A model generated the notes under the pieces. That model was not told the DNA's origin and did no database searches. It saw only the letters and a program-made list of their open reading frames with translations. Position numbers and translations under genes: made by a program. DNA of 10,007 nt from Bacteroidota bacterium (GTDB lineage: Bacteria; Bacteroidota; Bacteroidia; Chitinophagales; Chitinophagaceae): NCBI GenBank assembly GCA_023392185.1, contig JAEVZP010000052.1:1-10007 (forward strand), given 5' to 3'. Shown one piece after another: positions 1 to 7,628 of the stretch (positions are counted from its first letter, which is position 1; each line of letters opens with the position of its first letter).

Positions 1-2
1 AC

Positions 3-1556
3 TACAACCGCCTCCGCCTGATGCGTGCCGGTATGGGCGCGATCCTGCGCGTACACGAAGCCGACCTGCTGCCCGAAACCATCGGCGATGCCCGCTACCG
101 CCTTCCGCACCGGACCGTGCTGGCCGAAAGCCGCCCCACCGGAAACAGCGGCATGGGGAAAGCACTCGCCGGCAACAATATCTCATTTACCTACGAGCTG
201 CGCGACACCACCTCCTACCAGGAGCCAATCACCAACCTCAAATGGGCCGAAAACAATCCGGGCGGGCCCAGCCGCAACCGCATCAGCACCTTTATTGAAG
301 AACTGGTGATGCTGATCCGCAACAAGATTCTCCTTAACGGCGGCCGGGTGGAAACGGCTAAAATCGTGTGGTTTTATCCGTCGAGCATGACCGATTCGGA
401 GCGGAGCCGGCTGGAAGGCATCTGGGACGAAGCGGTGCGCAAATATCTGTCGCCGCAAACCCGGCTGGAAAGCCTGTCGGAATCGGTAGCGCCTTTCTAT
501 TATTATAAAAACACCGGGCTGGTGGTTGGCGATAGCCAGTCAATCAATATCGACATCGGCGGCGGCACGACTGATATCGTGCTTTTCAAGGGCGAAAATC
601 CCATCGACAGCACTTCGTTCCGCTTTGCCGGCAACGCCATCTTCGGCGATGGCTATGGCGGCAACGCCGATAACAACGGCTTTATCCAGGCTTTCGAAAA
701 AGCGCAGCTGCGCACCATCCTCGACGATCCCAACCTGCAGGGCGATTTCCGGGCCGTCTATGATTCGCTTCGCAAAAAGCAGTCTTCCGACGATATCATT
801 TCTTTTCTGTTCACCTTCCAGCGCCACCCGCAATATCAGCATCTGGGCGTGAACTTTACCCGCTATCTGCAGGAACATGCGCAGTTGAAGGTCATTCCGC
901 TCCTCGCTTTCGCGGCGCTGATTTATCATACCGCCCGCTGGATTCGCAGCCAGGGCTACGAGCAGCCGCAGCGCATCACCTTTAGCGGCTCCGGCTCCCG
1001 TTTTCTGGACATCCTCGACGAAAGCCGCCATCCGCAATTCAAAAACCTGGCCCTGCTGGTCAATGCCATTTTCTCAACTGTTTATGGCGTGCCGGTAGCC
1101 GGCATTGACCTGCGCCGCACCGATACCCCTAAAGAAGTAACAGCCCGCGGTGGCCTCTACCGCGCCAATGAGGGCAGCAGCAGCGATGTGGTCCGGAGCA
1201 TTCTTTCGGCCGCCGGACAACCGGCATCGGAGCCGCCACTGCGCTACACTGATCTGGGCAACGAAGCCGTACAGGGCGCTGTGGTGAGCGAGGTCGAACG
1301 GTTTATAACGCTGTTTTCGGAGTGGAACACCCGTCTGCCGTTCAACCGGCTTTTTGGGGTGGATCTATCGGCTTACAACGACTATCTGCCCACCGCCCGG
1401 CCCCGGCTGCTCACCTATGTGCAGGAAGGCATCAACCGGAAACGCAAAGAAGCAACCTTCCGGCCGGATGAAGAACTCCACGAAACCTTGTTTTTTTTCC
1501 CGCTGATTCCGCTCCTGCACGAACTGGCTTATCAGATTTCCCAAAAACCTGCCTGA
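3..1556 (+). CDS. Actin/Hsp70-fold ATPase, 5' end cut by window edge
   Basis: The frame is open back to base 3 (first full codon) with no stop, so the gene begins outside the window; the first internal ATG is at 21. Numbering from that Met, the nucleotide-binding motifs of the actin/Hsp70/ParM superfamily are present in order: a connect-1-like ESVAPFYYY at 154-162, the phosphate-2 loop NIDIGGGTTDIVLF at 176-189, an adenosine motif ITFSGSGSRFLDIL at 319-332, and a connect-2-like KEVTARGGLYRA at 371-382. The phosphate-1 loop would lie upstream. There is no signal or membrane segment, so the protein is probably cytoplasmic. It is not an ordinary DnaK: the insert around 190-290 and the C-terminal 130 residues do not look like a substrate-binding domain. 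It may belong to the large SrfB-type Hsp70-like proteins, but that is from memory and unconfirmed. It is followed after one base by the next gene, implying translational coupling. The ATPase fold is well supported; the role is unknown. Confidence 0.85.
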   Translation, partial: YNRLRLMRAGMGAILRVHEADLLPETIGDARYRLPHRTVLAESRPTGNSGMGKALAGNNISFTYELRDTTSYQEPITNLKWAENNPGGPSRNRISTFIEELVMLIRNKILLNGGRVETAKIVWFYPSSMTDSERSRLEGIWDEAVRKYLSPQTRLESLSESVAPFYYYKNTGLVVGDSQSINIDIGGGTTDIVLFKGENPIDSTSFRFAGNAIFGDGYGGNADNNGFIQAFEKAQLRTILDDPNLQGDFRAVYDSLRKKQSSDDIISFLFTFQRHPQYQHLGVNFTRYLQEHAQLKVIPLLAFAALIYHTARWIRSQGYEQPQRITFSGSGSRFLDILDESRHPQFKNLALLVNAIFSTVYGVPVAGIDLRRTDTPKEVTARGGLYRANEGSSSDVVRSILSAAGQPASEPPLRYTDLGNEAVQGAVVSEVERFITLFSEWNTRLPFNRLFGVDLSAYNDYLPTARPRLLTYVQEGINRKRKEATFRPDEELHETLFFFPLIPLLHELAYQISQKPA

Positions 1557-1557
1557 G

Positions 1558-2331
1558 ATGCAAAAAATCTTTTCTGTACTCGTCCTTAGCTGCTGCTCTA
1601 CCTGCGCGTTGGCCCAGCAGATCAATACCGGTGACAAAGGACCGCCACAGGCGGCAACTCCCCCCCAGTGGTGGATATGGGTTGTCTTAGGGTTGGTTAT
1701 TGCACTCATCACCTACTTGTTTACCCGACATCGCTGGGGCTCCATAGACGGAGAGGTACGTGGCCTGGGAAAACCCAGAAGTGCCGGCATGTCGGGTAGC
1801 AGCCGTGACAATTTTCCGCCTAATTCCCGAAAAACCAGTGCTTCTATAGCACCCGCCACACCGCAGCCTGAGCGGGAAGCCCCTCCAGAGGCCGGCGTGC
1901 AGAAAGTCCCGGCACCGGCACCGAAAGTAGAAACGCCCCAACCCGAAGAACCTGCGCTGCAGGAGGATCGTCCCATTCCGGCTGAAGCAACGCCCGGGCC
2001 CCAGCCGCCTGTTCCCGAAGTTTTCTACATGACCGTCCCGGCAGCAGACGGCAGCTTTCCCGCCAACACCCGGAAAGCGCAACCCACCGGCTGTTTGTAT
2101 CAGTTTGAAGTTGCCCCCGAAAAACCTACCGAAGCCGCCGTCCGCTTTGCCGGCAGCGAAGCCGACATGCGCAACGCGCAGGCCTTCCGTGACCTGGAGC
2201 TCTTGCCAGCCTGCACTTTTACCAACCTGCCGCAGGAAAACCGTTTCCGCTTTGAGCAGAAGCCCGGCTATGCCATCCTCGAAAACGGCCTGTGGCTGGT
2301 GAAGAAGAAAATCGAGGTCCGGTTTGTGTAG
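1558..2331 (+). CDS. Membrane-anchored protein with Pro-rich linker and conserved-looking C-terminal domain
   Basis: 257 residues starting with ATG one base after the ATPase gene stops (TGA-G-ATG), so it is probably co-translated. Visible layout: a signal peptide at 1-20 ending CALAQ; a membrane segment at about 38-56 (WWIWVVLGLVIALITYLFT) followed by RHRW; a disordered linker rich in Pro, Glu and Ala at about 87-153; and a globular C-terminal part at about 154-257. If the signal peptide is cleaved, the positive-inside rule puts the C-terminal part in the cytoplasm, where it could meet the ATPase. The C-terminal part resembles, from memory, a domain seen at the ends of other Bacteroidota proteins (a DGSF motif, then LLPACTF, then a GLWLVKKK turn near the end). 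The membrane segment carries no acidic residue, so it is not a MotB/ExbD-type stator partner in the usual sense. Function unknown. Confidence 0.85.
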   Translation: MQKIFSVLVLSCCSTCALAQQINTGDKGPPQAATPPQWWIWVVLGLVIALITYLFTRHRWGSIDGEVRGLGKPRSAGMSGSSRDNFPPNSRKTSASIAPATPQPEREAPPEAGVQKVPAPAPKVETPQPEEPALQEDRPIPAEATPGPQPPVPEVFYMTVPAADGSFPANTRKAQPTGCLYQFEVAPEKPTEAAVRFAGSEADMRNAQAFRDLELLPACTFTNLPQENRFRFEQKPGYAILENGLWLVKKKIEVRFV

Positions 2332-2461
2332 CGGCCCGTACCCGGTCGCTCCAGGGCGCTAAAAACCGGATCTTTTTCCGGAAATTTCTTTCTCTTTGGA
2401 AGGGGAAAAACGGTCTGGTACGCCCGTGCCTTATTCCTGAACCCGGAAATCCGGATCTGTT
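2332..2461 (+). promoter_or_regulatory. Intergenic gap, possible internal promoter
   Basis: 130 bases between the membrane-anchored protein and the MotA/TolQ-like gene. It contains the palindrome TTTCCGGAAA at 2375-2384, followed at 2389-2398 by a T/C-rich stretch ending CTTTG, which loosely resembles the Bacteroidota -7 element TAnnTTTG but lacks its A. No convincing terminator is seen; CCGGA/TCCGG around the palindrome could form only a 5-bp stem. No small gene is evident. The following gene may therefore have its own promoter. Confidence 0.35.
2375..2384. promoter_or_regulatory. TTTCCGGAAA palindrome upstream of the MotA/TolQ-like gene
   Basis: Exact palindrome ending 77 bases before the ATG at 2462. 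TTTG ends 14 bases after it, close to the 16 and 17 bases seen at the two sites in the divergent phenylacetate region. Confidence 0.4.
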
Positions 2462-3778
2462 ATGCTTTTTCTCCTCAGCCTTATCCTGCTGGCGCAGCTC
2501 TTTGCCTTTATTCAGAAGTGGCAGCGCATCGGCAGTTTCCGGAACCTGTTTCCCGAACGCAGTCAGCTGGGTCTCTCGCGCTTCCGCCTCCTGGCCTCAG
2601 CGATCGAGCGCACGCCGGTCGATACCCTGCTGGCCGACATTCAAAAATTCGACATTCCGCCGGGTGCTGAAACCGGAGTGGTAAACCTGCATGGCAGCCC
2701 GGAACGCATCGTGCCGGTGACGCTGATTGCGGTTTCGAATCCTTCCCGGGCTTTTACCCGTATGGCCTATGCGCTGAACGCTTATCTGCTGCGCAACAGT
2801 GCTACGGCGGTAGAGTATCCAATCCTGGAAGGCATTGCCGCCCGGCAGTCCGACGCCCTCCGAGAGGAAATCCGGCATAGCGTCTCCGCACCGCTGCAAA
2901 CGGGGCTGCTGGGCACATTGGCGCTGGCAGCCTTTCTTTTCTACACCCATGCTGCGCAACCGGGCGATTGGATCTGGGAAAAACTTTTGCAGTCGGGGCA
3001 CTACCTGCTGGCGCCGCTGCTTGCCGGACTCTTGCTCCGGCAGTTGCTGCGCAACGCTTTTTACCAGTCGGCCCTGCAGGGAAACGACCTGCGTCGCAGT
3101 GCTTTCTTTACGTTTCTGCAAACCGAGCTGCTGCCGGTGCTCAACCCCGCGCCGGACGGCACCCTGCGCAACCTGCAAGGCCAACTCCAACGCTTCGGGC
3201 AGGATTTCAGCGCCAACCTGAGCCGCCTCGATGGCTTGCTCACCCGCAACTACGACGCCCTTCTCGCGCAGTCGCAGCTGCTCGATGCGCTCCGCGATGC
3301 CGATCTGGTAGCCATTTCCGGTGCCAACGTAACGGTTTTGCAGGAGTTGCAAAAGTCCACCGGCCTGCTGGGCAACTTCAACACTTATCTGACGCAAATA
3401 GACGGCTTGCTGCAAAACCTGCAAAAAAGCGTTGGGCAAATGAATGTCTTTCTCACCCGCACTGAAACCATCGAAGACCTGGCCGGACGGGCCCTGGCAG
3501 CTACCGCCGAAAACCGGCAGCTGCTGGCTTTCCTGCAAAATCACTACCGGCAACTGGACGAGAGCCGGCAGGTACTGGCCAACAGCGTAGTAGACGTCAA
3601 TCGCACCCTGCAAGGCGCGCTGGACGACCTGCAGCGCTTTACCCAGGAAAAAATCGACCGCATCCGTGCTATCGAGACCTATGAAGCCGAGCGCCTTACC
3701 GGCACCGAAGCAGCCGAAGAACGCCGGGAACTGCGCGAGACGCTCGAAGCCATCCGCCGCTTGCTGCAACAGCGGTGA
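2462..3778 (+). CDS. MotA/TolQ/ExbB-like membrane protein with long coiled-coil tail
   Basis: 438 residues. ATG at 2462 is the only reasonable start, because the frame has a TGA at 2438-2440. Hydrophobic segments lie at about 1-17, 146-162 and 179-196. Between the first two is a soluble stretch of about 125 residues. After the third comes a roughly 240-residue tail of leucine/glutamine/arginine-rich heptad-like sequence ending RRLLQQR. One N-terminal helix, a cytoplasmic domain, then a helix pair led by QTGLLGT is the layout of the MotA/TolQ/ExbB proton-channel superfamily, and a long cytoplasmic tail is known from ZorA of Zorya defence systems. RRSAFFTFLQTELLPVL at 211-227 directly follows the helix pair. 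The second helix is less canonical than in true ExbB proteins, so channel activity is an inference. No OmpA-domain MotB/ZorB partner is visible. It lies in the same orientation as the ATPase and anchored protein and probably works with them at the inner membrane. Confidence 0.8.
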   Translation: MLFLLSLILLAQLFAFIQKWQRIGSFRNLFPERSQLGLSRFRLLASAIERTPVDTLLADIQKFDIPPGAETGVVNLHGSPERIVPVTLIAVSNPSRAFTRMAYALNAYLLRNSATAVEYPILEGIAARQSDALREEIRHSVSAPLQTGLLGTLALAAFLFYTHAAQPGDWIWEKLLQSGHYLLAPLLAGLLLRQLLRNAFYQSALQGNDLRRSAFFTFLQTELLPVLNPAPDGTLRNLQGQLQRFGQDFSANLSRLDGLLTRNYDALLAQSQLLDALRDADLVAISGANVTVLQELQKSTGLLGNFNTYLTQIDGLLQNLQKSVGQMNVFLTRTETIEDLAGRALAATAENRQLLAFLQNHYRQLDESRQVLANSVVDVNRTLQGALDDLQRFTQEKIDRIRAIETYEAERLTGTEAAEERRELRETLEAIRRLLQQR

Positions 3779-3820
3779 AGGGTCGTTTCCAATACCTCTC
3801 CGTCCTAAAAATTGAAATCA

Positions 3821-4096
3821 ATGCGCTCGTTTTTTTCCGGAAAAAAAGCTTTTTTATGGCTTTGCTTTTCTGCCCTCCCGGGGGCCTGTGCTTCCTGGCA
3901 GGAAGGCTGGACAGCGGAATACCAGTCGCAGTTTAAGGAAGCCTGCCTTTCCGGCGACGGTCGGTTGCACCCCGACCCCGCCGCCTACTGCGAATGCGCC
4001 CTGAAGAAGACCATGCAGCGCTACCCGACGATTGCGTCTTTTATGGAAATGAAAGACACGGCACAACATCGGGCAGTATTGCGGTCCTGCCCCTGA
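3821..4096 (+). CDS. Small exported cysteine-containing protein
   Basis: 91 residues from ATG 3821; an in-frame TTG at 3812 would add three residues, but the ATG gives a cleaner signal peptide. The N-terminus MRSFFSGKKAFLWLCF is a typical signal peptide, with either a signal peptidase I site after ACA or a loose lipobox (LPGAC), so it is periplasmic, secreted or a lipoprotein. The mature part of about 65 residues has four cysteines: EAC, YCEC and SCP near the C-terminus, which could form two disulfides. The pattern YCEC-x3-KTMQRYPT resembles, from memory, small secreted Bacteroidota proteins of unknown function. It lies 42 bases after the MotA/TolQ-like gene on the same strand and converges with the big secreted protein. 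Its first codons include a copy of TTTCCGGAAA. Membership in the operon is plausible but unproven. Confidence 0.7.
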   Translation: MRSFFSGKKAFLWLCFSALPGACASWQEGWTAEYQSQFKEACLSGDGRLHPDPAAYCECALKKTMQRYPTIASFMEMKDTAQHRAVLRSCP

Positions 4097-4111
4097 AAAC
4101 CCAGACCGGTC

Positions 4112-7100
4112 TTAGCGGATAAGCGTGATATCGCCTTTGAGATAAACAGGCGTTCCGTCGGCACAGCGGGCTTCCATGACGTAGGTAAATACGCCGGCGT
4201 TCAGCCGCTGATCGGCATAGGTACCGTCCCAGCCGCCCTGTGGATAGTTGGGCGTCAGGTTGGTGGCTACAAAAACCTTTTCTCCCCAACGGCTGTAAAC
4301 CTCAAAACGGGTAATGGTGCCGCCGCCCCGGCCCTGTGGATAAAACCAGTCATCGATGCCGTCGCCGTTGGGCGTGAACGTGTTGGCCACATAATAGCTG
4401 CCTTCATCGCAGCCCACCCGAATGCGCAGCGTATCAGAGGCCGTGCAGCCCAGCTCGTTGCGCACCGTAGCTATATATTCTGTGGATTGCATCAGCGTTG
4501 CCGATGGATTGAAGCAGTCCGTGCAGCTCAGGCCCACAGCCGGCGTCCAGGCAATCGCATCAGCGCCGCTGACCTCAGCCCGCAGCACGACAGTTGCGCC
4601 CGTCAGAGCCGGAAAATCGGGGCCTAGTGAAACAGTTGGCCGGGGCAAAACCGAAACGGTTTGCATCAGGGTGTCGGCAAAGCACTGGTTTTGCTGGATG
4701 ATAACCGTATAAACGGTGGTAGCCTGCGGAAATGCACCAGGCCGGTCAATAGTGTCGTTGGTGAGTGATGGAGCTGGCGTCCATTGATACGCCGATCCGC
4801 CGCCTGCAAAAAGCAGAGCCGTGTCACCGGCGCAGATCGTCGTGTCACGCCCTACCTCTGAAAGGCCTGCGCGGTACAGCACCTGAATCGCAACGGTGTC
4901 GGCAGCCGTGCAGCCGTTGTCAAAATAAGTAAAGACCCGGTACGTCCGGCTTACCTGCGTGGTGGTCACCGGCGACGCACAGTTGGTGCAGCTCAGGTCG
5001 TCGGCAGGTGTCCACTGCCAGTTGGTAGCCGTGCCGGTTGTCTGCAACACGAGGCTGTCGCCATTGCACAGGATGCGATCGGGACCGGCGCTGATCTGAG
5101 GTATAGGCCGGGTACCGATAACAGCATTAAACTCTTGTTGGCAATTATTATTATCGGCGATGGCTACCTGTATCATTCCCGGTGCCAGTCCCGAAACTGT
5201 ATCGCTCGATAGCGGAGTGCCCCGGTTCCAGCGATAGGTATACGGACCGCCAGCACCGCCGCTCGCCTGCACGTAGGCCCTGCCGGTCGCATCATTGGCA
5301 CACGGGGTATCGGTAACCGTAAAAGTGGCCGCAATAGCGTTTCCTTGTGTTATGGTGACAGTATCGGAGGCTGTGCAGCCATTCGCGTCCGTTATCAGCG
5401 CCTGAAACACGCCTGCCGGCAGGCCGGTTGCCGTTGGGGTGCTTTGCGGGGGGCTGGCATTCCAGGAGAAACGGTAGGGCTGTACACCGCCGGTTGCCAC
5501 AACGGTTGCAGCCCCTTCAGCCGTGCCATAGCAGCGGTTTTGAGTCATGGCGGTTGCCGTTGCGGACAGCGGCTGCGGCGTGCGCACCGAATCCAATGCC
5601 TGTGCTGTGCAGCCCCGGGCATCCGTTACCGAAACCGTATAGCTGCCGGGCGGCAACCCCGAAGCCGTGGCGCTGGTTTGTGGTGGTGTCGTGTTCCAGG
5701 AATAAACATAAGGCGCGGTGCCGCCGGTGACCACTGCGGTAGCTGTGCCGTTGGCTTGTCCAAAACATACCACATCCTGGATTTGCACCTGTACCTGTAG
5801 CAATCCGGGTTGCAGCACGGCCACCGAAGCGCTTTGCCGGCAACCGGTCGCGTCGGTTACCTGCACGGTATAGGTTCCGGCAGCCAGCCCGCTGATGGTG
5901 GGCGTGTTTTGCACCGGTGTGGTGTTCCAGGAATAGGTATAAGGCGGCGTGCCCCCCGACACCTGGACTGTGGCGGTGCCGTCCTGCCGACCAAAGCAAC
6001 TTACTGGTGTTTGCGAAGCGATTAAGACCGGAACGTTGGGCGCGGCAATGGTAATGGTCGTGTCTTTGCTGCAACTGTTTCCGGAAATGGCCGTAATCTG
6101 ATAAGTTCCCGGGGCCAGCGAATCGGTGATTGGGGGGGCCGTATTAGCAGGATAAGATTTTACGGTAGCAGCGCCCTGCTTGATCGTAAGGACTTGGGTG
6201 ATACCTGCCGGAGCATTGATCTGAAAAATCCCTTTTCGGTTGCAGCCTGCCGGACTCAGGTTGGAGAAGGTAAACTGCGGTGCCGGAGCCACCACAATGC
6301 TGTAGCCAATGGTTTGCCGCGCGGCAATAGGGCAGGCCCGGTCGGCGTAGGTGACGTAGAAATTGTAGGTCCCGGTGTTTGCAAAACCAGTATTCCAGCT
6401 AAAAGAAGAAGTGGGCGTGCGCGAGCCATTACTGGTGATAAAATAGGTTGCGCCGCTGGGGATGCCCGTAGCCGTCACATCAATCGTATCGTTCTGGGCG
6501 TCGGTTGGATTCAGGTTAAAAGAAAGCGTTTGTCCTTTACAAACCGTAATTGTGTTGCTGCCCGTCAGGGTGCCACCCCTGAGGTTGGACAAGGCCGCCT
6601 GAGGAGCAGCATTGTTGCAGGCCAACACTACGAAGGTCATTTCCCGCAAAATGCTCCCCACCCGCACGCCGTTCCGGTATTCTTCTGTGAGATACACCAC
6701 CACGCTGCGCTGCTGCCGGGAGGGGCTGAAAACCAGTTGTCCGGTTTGGGCATTGAAGGTCGGCGTGCCGTTGGCGGCCAGCCGGTAAGGCGCGGGAAAA
6801 CCGGGCGTGTAGCTTACCGGAAAGTTGTCAGGTTGCAGGGCCGTCACTACCCGGTAGTTCAGCAGGTCGCCGTTGACATCTGTCGCGCCGGGGTTAAAAG
6901 TCTCGCTGCCCGACATGCAGAAATAGGGCGTGGCTACGGTGCTAAAAGCCGGCGAACTGTTGGTGCGCCCGCCCAGGTTGTTGAGCGTGCTGTAGATATA
7001 CATCATCGTCGCGCCCTGGATATTGTCGATGGCGGCGCTGCGACCGGCCAGGGTGTTGCCCGTTGCATCCATATAATTTCCATTCATCACGAAGCGCCAG

Positions 7101-7507
7101 CAGGATGAATAGGGACTGGCCGCCGGCAAGGTCAGCGTCGCTGCATATTCAAAGATTTTGATGCCGATTTCGGCGCCGCCGTTACAGCGGGTGTTGCCCA
7201 GATAAGCCGGGCAGGTAGGCGATGCATCCTGCGGCGGGTTGGCCGTGCGCGCCAAAACAATGCTGTCTACCAGAATGGTTGAGTCGCGATAAATGCGAAT
7301 CTTGGGCCGCAGCGTTTCGAGCGTGCTGTAGGTGCTGCCCGGCGAGAGATCGCAGTCGCCATACAGGTTGAGCAAAACCCGGTAGGTATTTCCGGAAATA
7401 TGCTCATAGCGCACTTCTCCGCCAATGATGTGCGAAGCCCGCGATTGCAGCGCACCCAACAAACACAAACACAGGAAAACGACATTCAGGAATCTTTGTG
7501 TGGGCAT
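4112..7507 (-). CDS. Large secreted SprB-repeat protein with CHU_C type IX sorting domain
   Basis: 1131 residues from ATG at 7507; a TTG at 7528 would add seven residues before the signal peptide and is less likely. Residues 1-24 form a signal peptide (FLNVVFLCLCLLGALQSRAS). Then comes ASHIIGGEVRYEHISGNTYR, the start of an N-terminal module common in Bacteroidota surface proteins. Residues 492-799 hold four SprB-type repeats of about 77 residues, each with a CFG/CYG-like start, a GG-x-PY-x-[YF]-x-WN core and a TDA-x-GC end. Residues about 804-1033 hold three Ig/PKD-like units with WTPA; units one and three contain LSCTxC, the middle one lacks those cysteines. Residues 1039-1131 match the gliding-motility-associated C-terminal domain (NTFTPNGDGIDDWF, EVYSRWGEKVF, GWDGTYADQRLNAGVFTY). 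The protein is expected to be exported by Sec, then moved across the outer membrane by the type IX system, and probably acts as an adhesin. Ligand unknown. Confidence 0.93.
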   Translation of the reverse strand: MPTQRFLNVVFLCLCLLGALQSRASHIIGGEVRYEHISGNTYRVLLNLYGDCDLSPGSTYSTLETLRPKIRIYRDSTILVDSIVLARTANPPQDASPTCPAYLGNTRCNGGAEIGIKIFEYAATLTLPAASPYSSCWRFVMNGNYMDATGNTLAGRSAAIDNIQGATMMYIYSTLNNLGGRTNSSPAFSTVATPYFCMSGSETFNPGATDVNGDLLNYRVVTALQPDNFPVSYTPGFPAPYRLAANGTPTFNAQTGQLVFSPSRQQRSVVVYLTEEYRNGVRVGSILREMTFVVLACNNAAPQAALSNLRGGTLTGSNTITVCKGQTLSFNLNPTDAQNDTIDVTATGIPSGATYFITSNGSRTPTSSFSWNTGFANTGTYNFYVTYADRACPIAARQTIGYSIVVAPAPQFTFSNLSPAGCNRKGIFQINAPAGITQVLTIKQGAATVKSYPANTAPPITDSLAPGTYQITAISGNSCSKDTTITIAAPNVPVLIASQTPVSCFGRQDGTATVQVSGGTPPYTYSWNTTPVQNTPTISGLAAGTYTVQVTDATGCRQSASVAVLQPGLLQVQVQIQDVVCFGQANGTATAVVTGGTAPYVYSWNTTPPQTSATASGLPPGSYTVSVTDARGCTAQALDSVRTPQPLSATATAMTQNRCYGTAEGAATVVATGGVQPYRFSWNASPPQSTPTATGLPAGVFQALITDANGCTASDTVTITQGNAIAATFTVTDTPCANDATGRAYVQASGGAGGPYTYRWNRGTPLSSDTVSGLAPGMIQVAIADNNNCQQEFNAVIGTRPIPQISAGPDRILCNGDSLVLQTTGTATNWQWTPADDLSCTNCASPVTTTQVSRTYRVFTYFDNGCTAADTVAIQVLYRAGLSEVGRDTTICAGDTALLFAGGGSAYQWTPAPSLTNDTIDRPGAFPQATTVYTVIIQQNQCFADTLMQTVSVLPRPTVSLGPDFPALTGATVVLRAEVSGADAIAWTPAVGLSCTDCFNPSATLMQSTEYIATVRNELGCTASDTLRIRVGCDEGSYYVANTFTPNGDGIDDWFYPQGRGGGTITRFEVYSRWGEKVFVATNLTPNYPQGGWDGTYADQRLNAGVFTYVMEARCADGTPVYLKGDITLIR
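5111..6034 (-). repeat. Four tandem SprB-type repeats within the secreted protein
   Basis: Coding repeats of about 77 residues: approximately 5807-6034, 5576-5806, 5342-5575 and 5111-5341. The first two are closest (both contain YSWNTTP); the third has FSWNASPP; the fourth is most diverged, with an extra glycine (GGAGGPYTYRWN) and TPCAND replacing the CFG start. The decline in similarity toward the C-terminus suggests repeated duplication followed by drift. Confidence 0.8.
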
Positions 7508-7544
7508 AACAGGTAGCGCTATGGGCAAATGAAACAGGTGCTAA

Positions 7545-7603
7545 ATATAAATAAAAACTAAGGCACGGGCATCCATCCTAAAAAGAAGAGGGATACCCGT
7601 GCC
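7545..7603 (-). terminator. Rho-independent terminator after the paaH-type gene
   Basis: Read on the minus strand, GGCACGGGTATCC (7603-7591) pairs with GGATGCCCGTGCC (7574-7562): 13 pairs with one G-U, loop of 16 bases. It is followed by a T-rich run TTAGTTTTTATTTATATTT. It lies 26 bases past the stop of the dehydrogenase gene and upstream of the secreted-protein gene, so the two are probably separate transcripts. No T-tract follows on the plus strand. Confidence 0.8.
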
Positions 7604-7609
7604 GGTGGA

Positions 7610-7619
7610 TTTCCGGAAA
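7610..7619. promoter_or_regulatory. TTTCCGGAAA palindrome between paaH-type and secreted-protein genes
   Basis: An exact copy of the recurring 10-base palindrome, 102 bases upstream of the secreted-protein ATG and just after the dehydrogenase stop codon, ahead of its terminator. It is followed at 7620-7636 by a small hairpin AGGCTT-GTTTT-AAGCCT that overlaps the dehydrogenase stop codon. Confidence 0.4.
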
Positions 7620-7628
7620 AGGCTTGTT

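Noticed and set aside
2292..2684. 130-codon plus-strand open frame spanning the gap before the MotA/TolQ-like gene
   Set aside because: It overlaps two well-supported genes in another frame, and its translation is Ser/Arg-rich with no fold-like pattern.
2597..3769. 390-codon open frame on the minus strand opposite the MotA/TolQ-like gene
   Set aside because: It is a mirror of a high-GC, leucine/glutamine-rich coding region. The translation is low-complexity with no recognisable domain, and the plus-strand gene has membrane helices and a sound start.
4103..4112. AGACCGGTCT palindrome at the junction of the convergent genes
   Set aside because: Ten bases with no loop and no T-tract, so it cannot act as a bidirectional terminator. 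A single copy could occur by chance.
5111..6034. Repeated units considered as a possible CRISPR array
   Set aside because: The units are about 230 bases long, diverged and in frame. They encode SprB-type protein repeats.
6194..7108. 304-codon open frame on the plus strand within the secreted-protein gene
   Set aside because: It is antisense to a well-supported family protein. The translation has no domain-like features.
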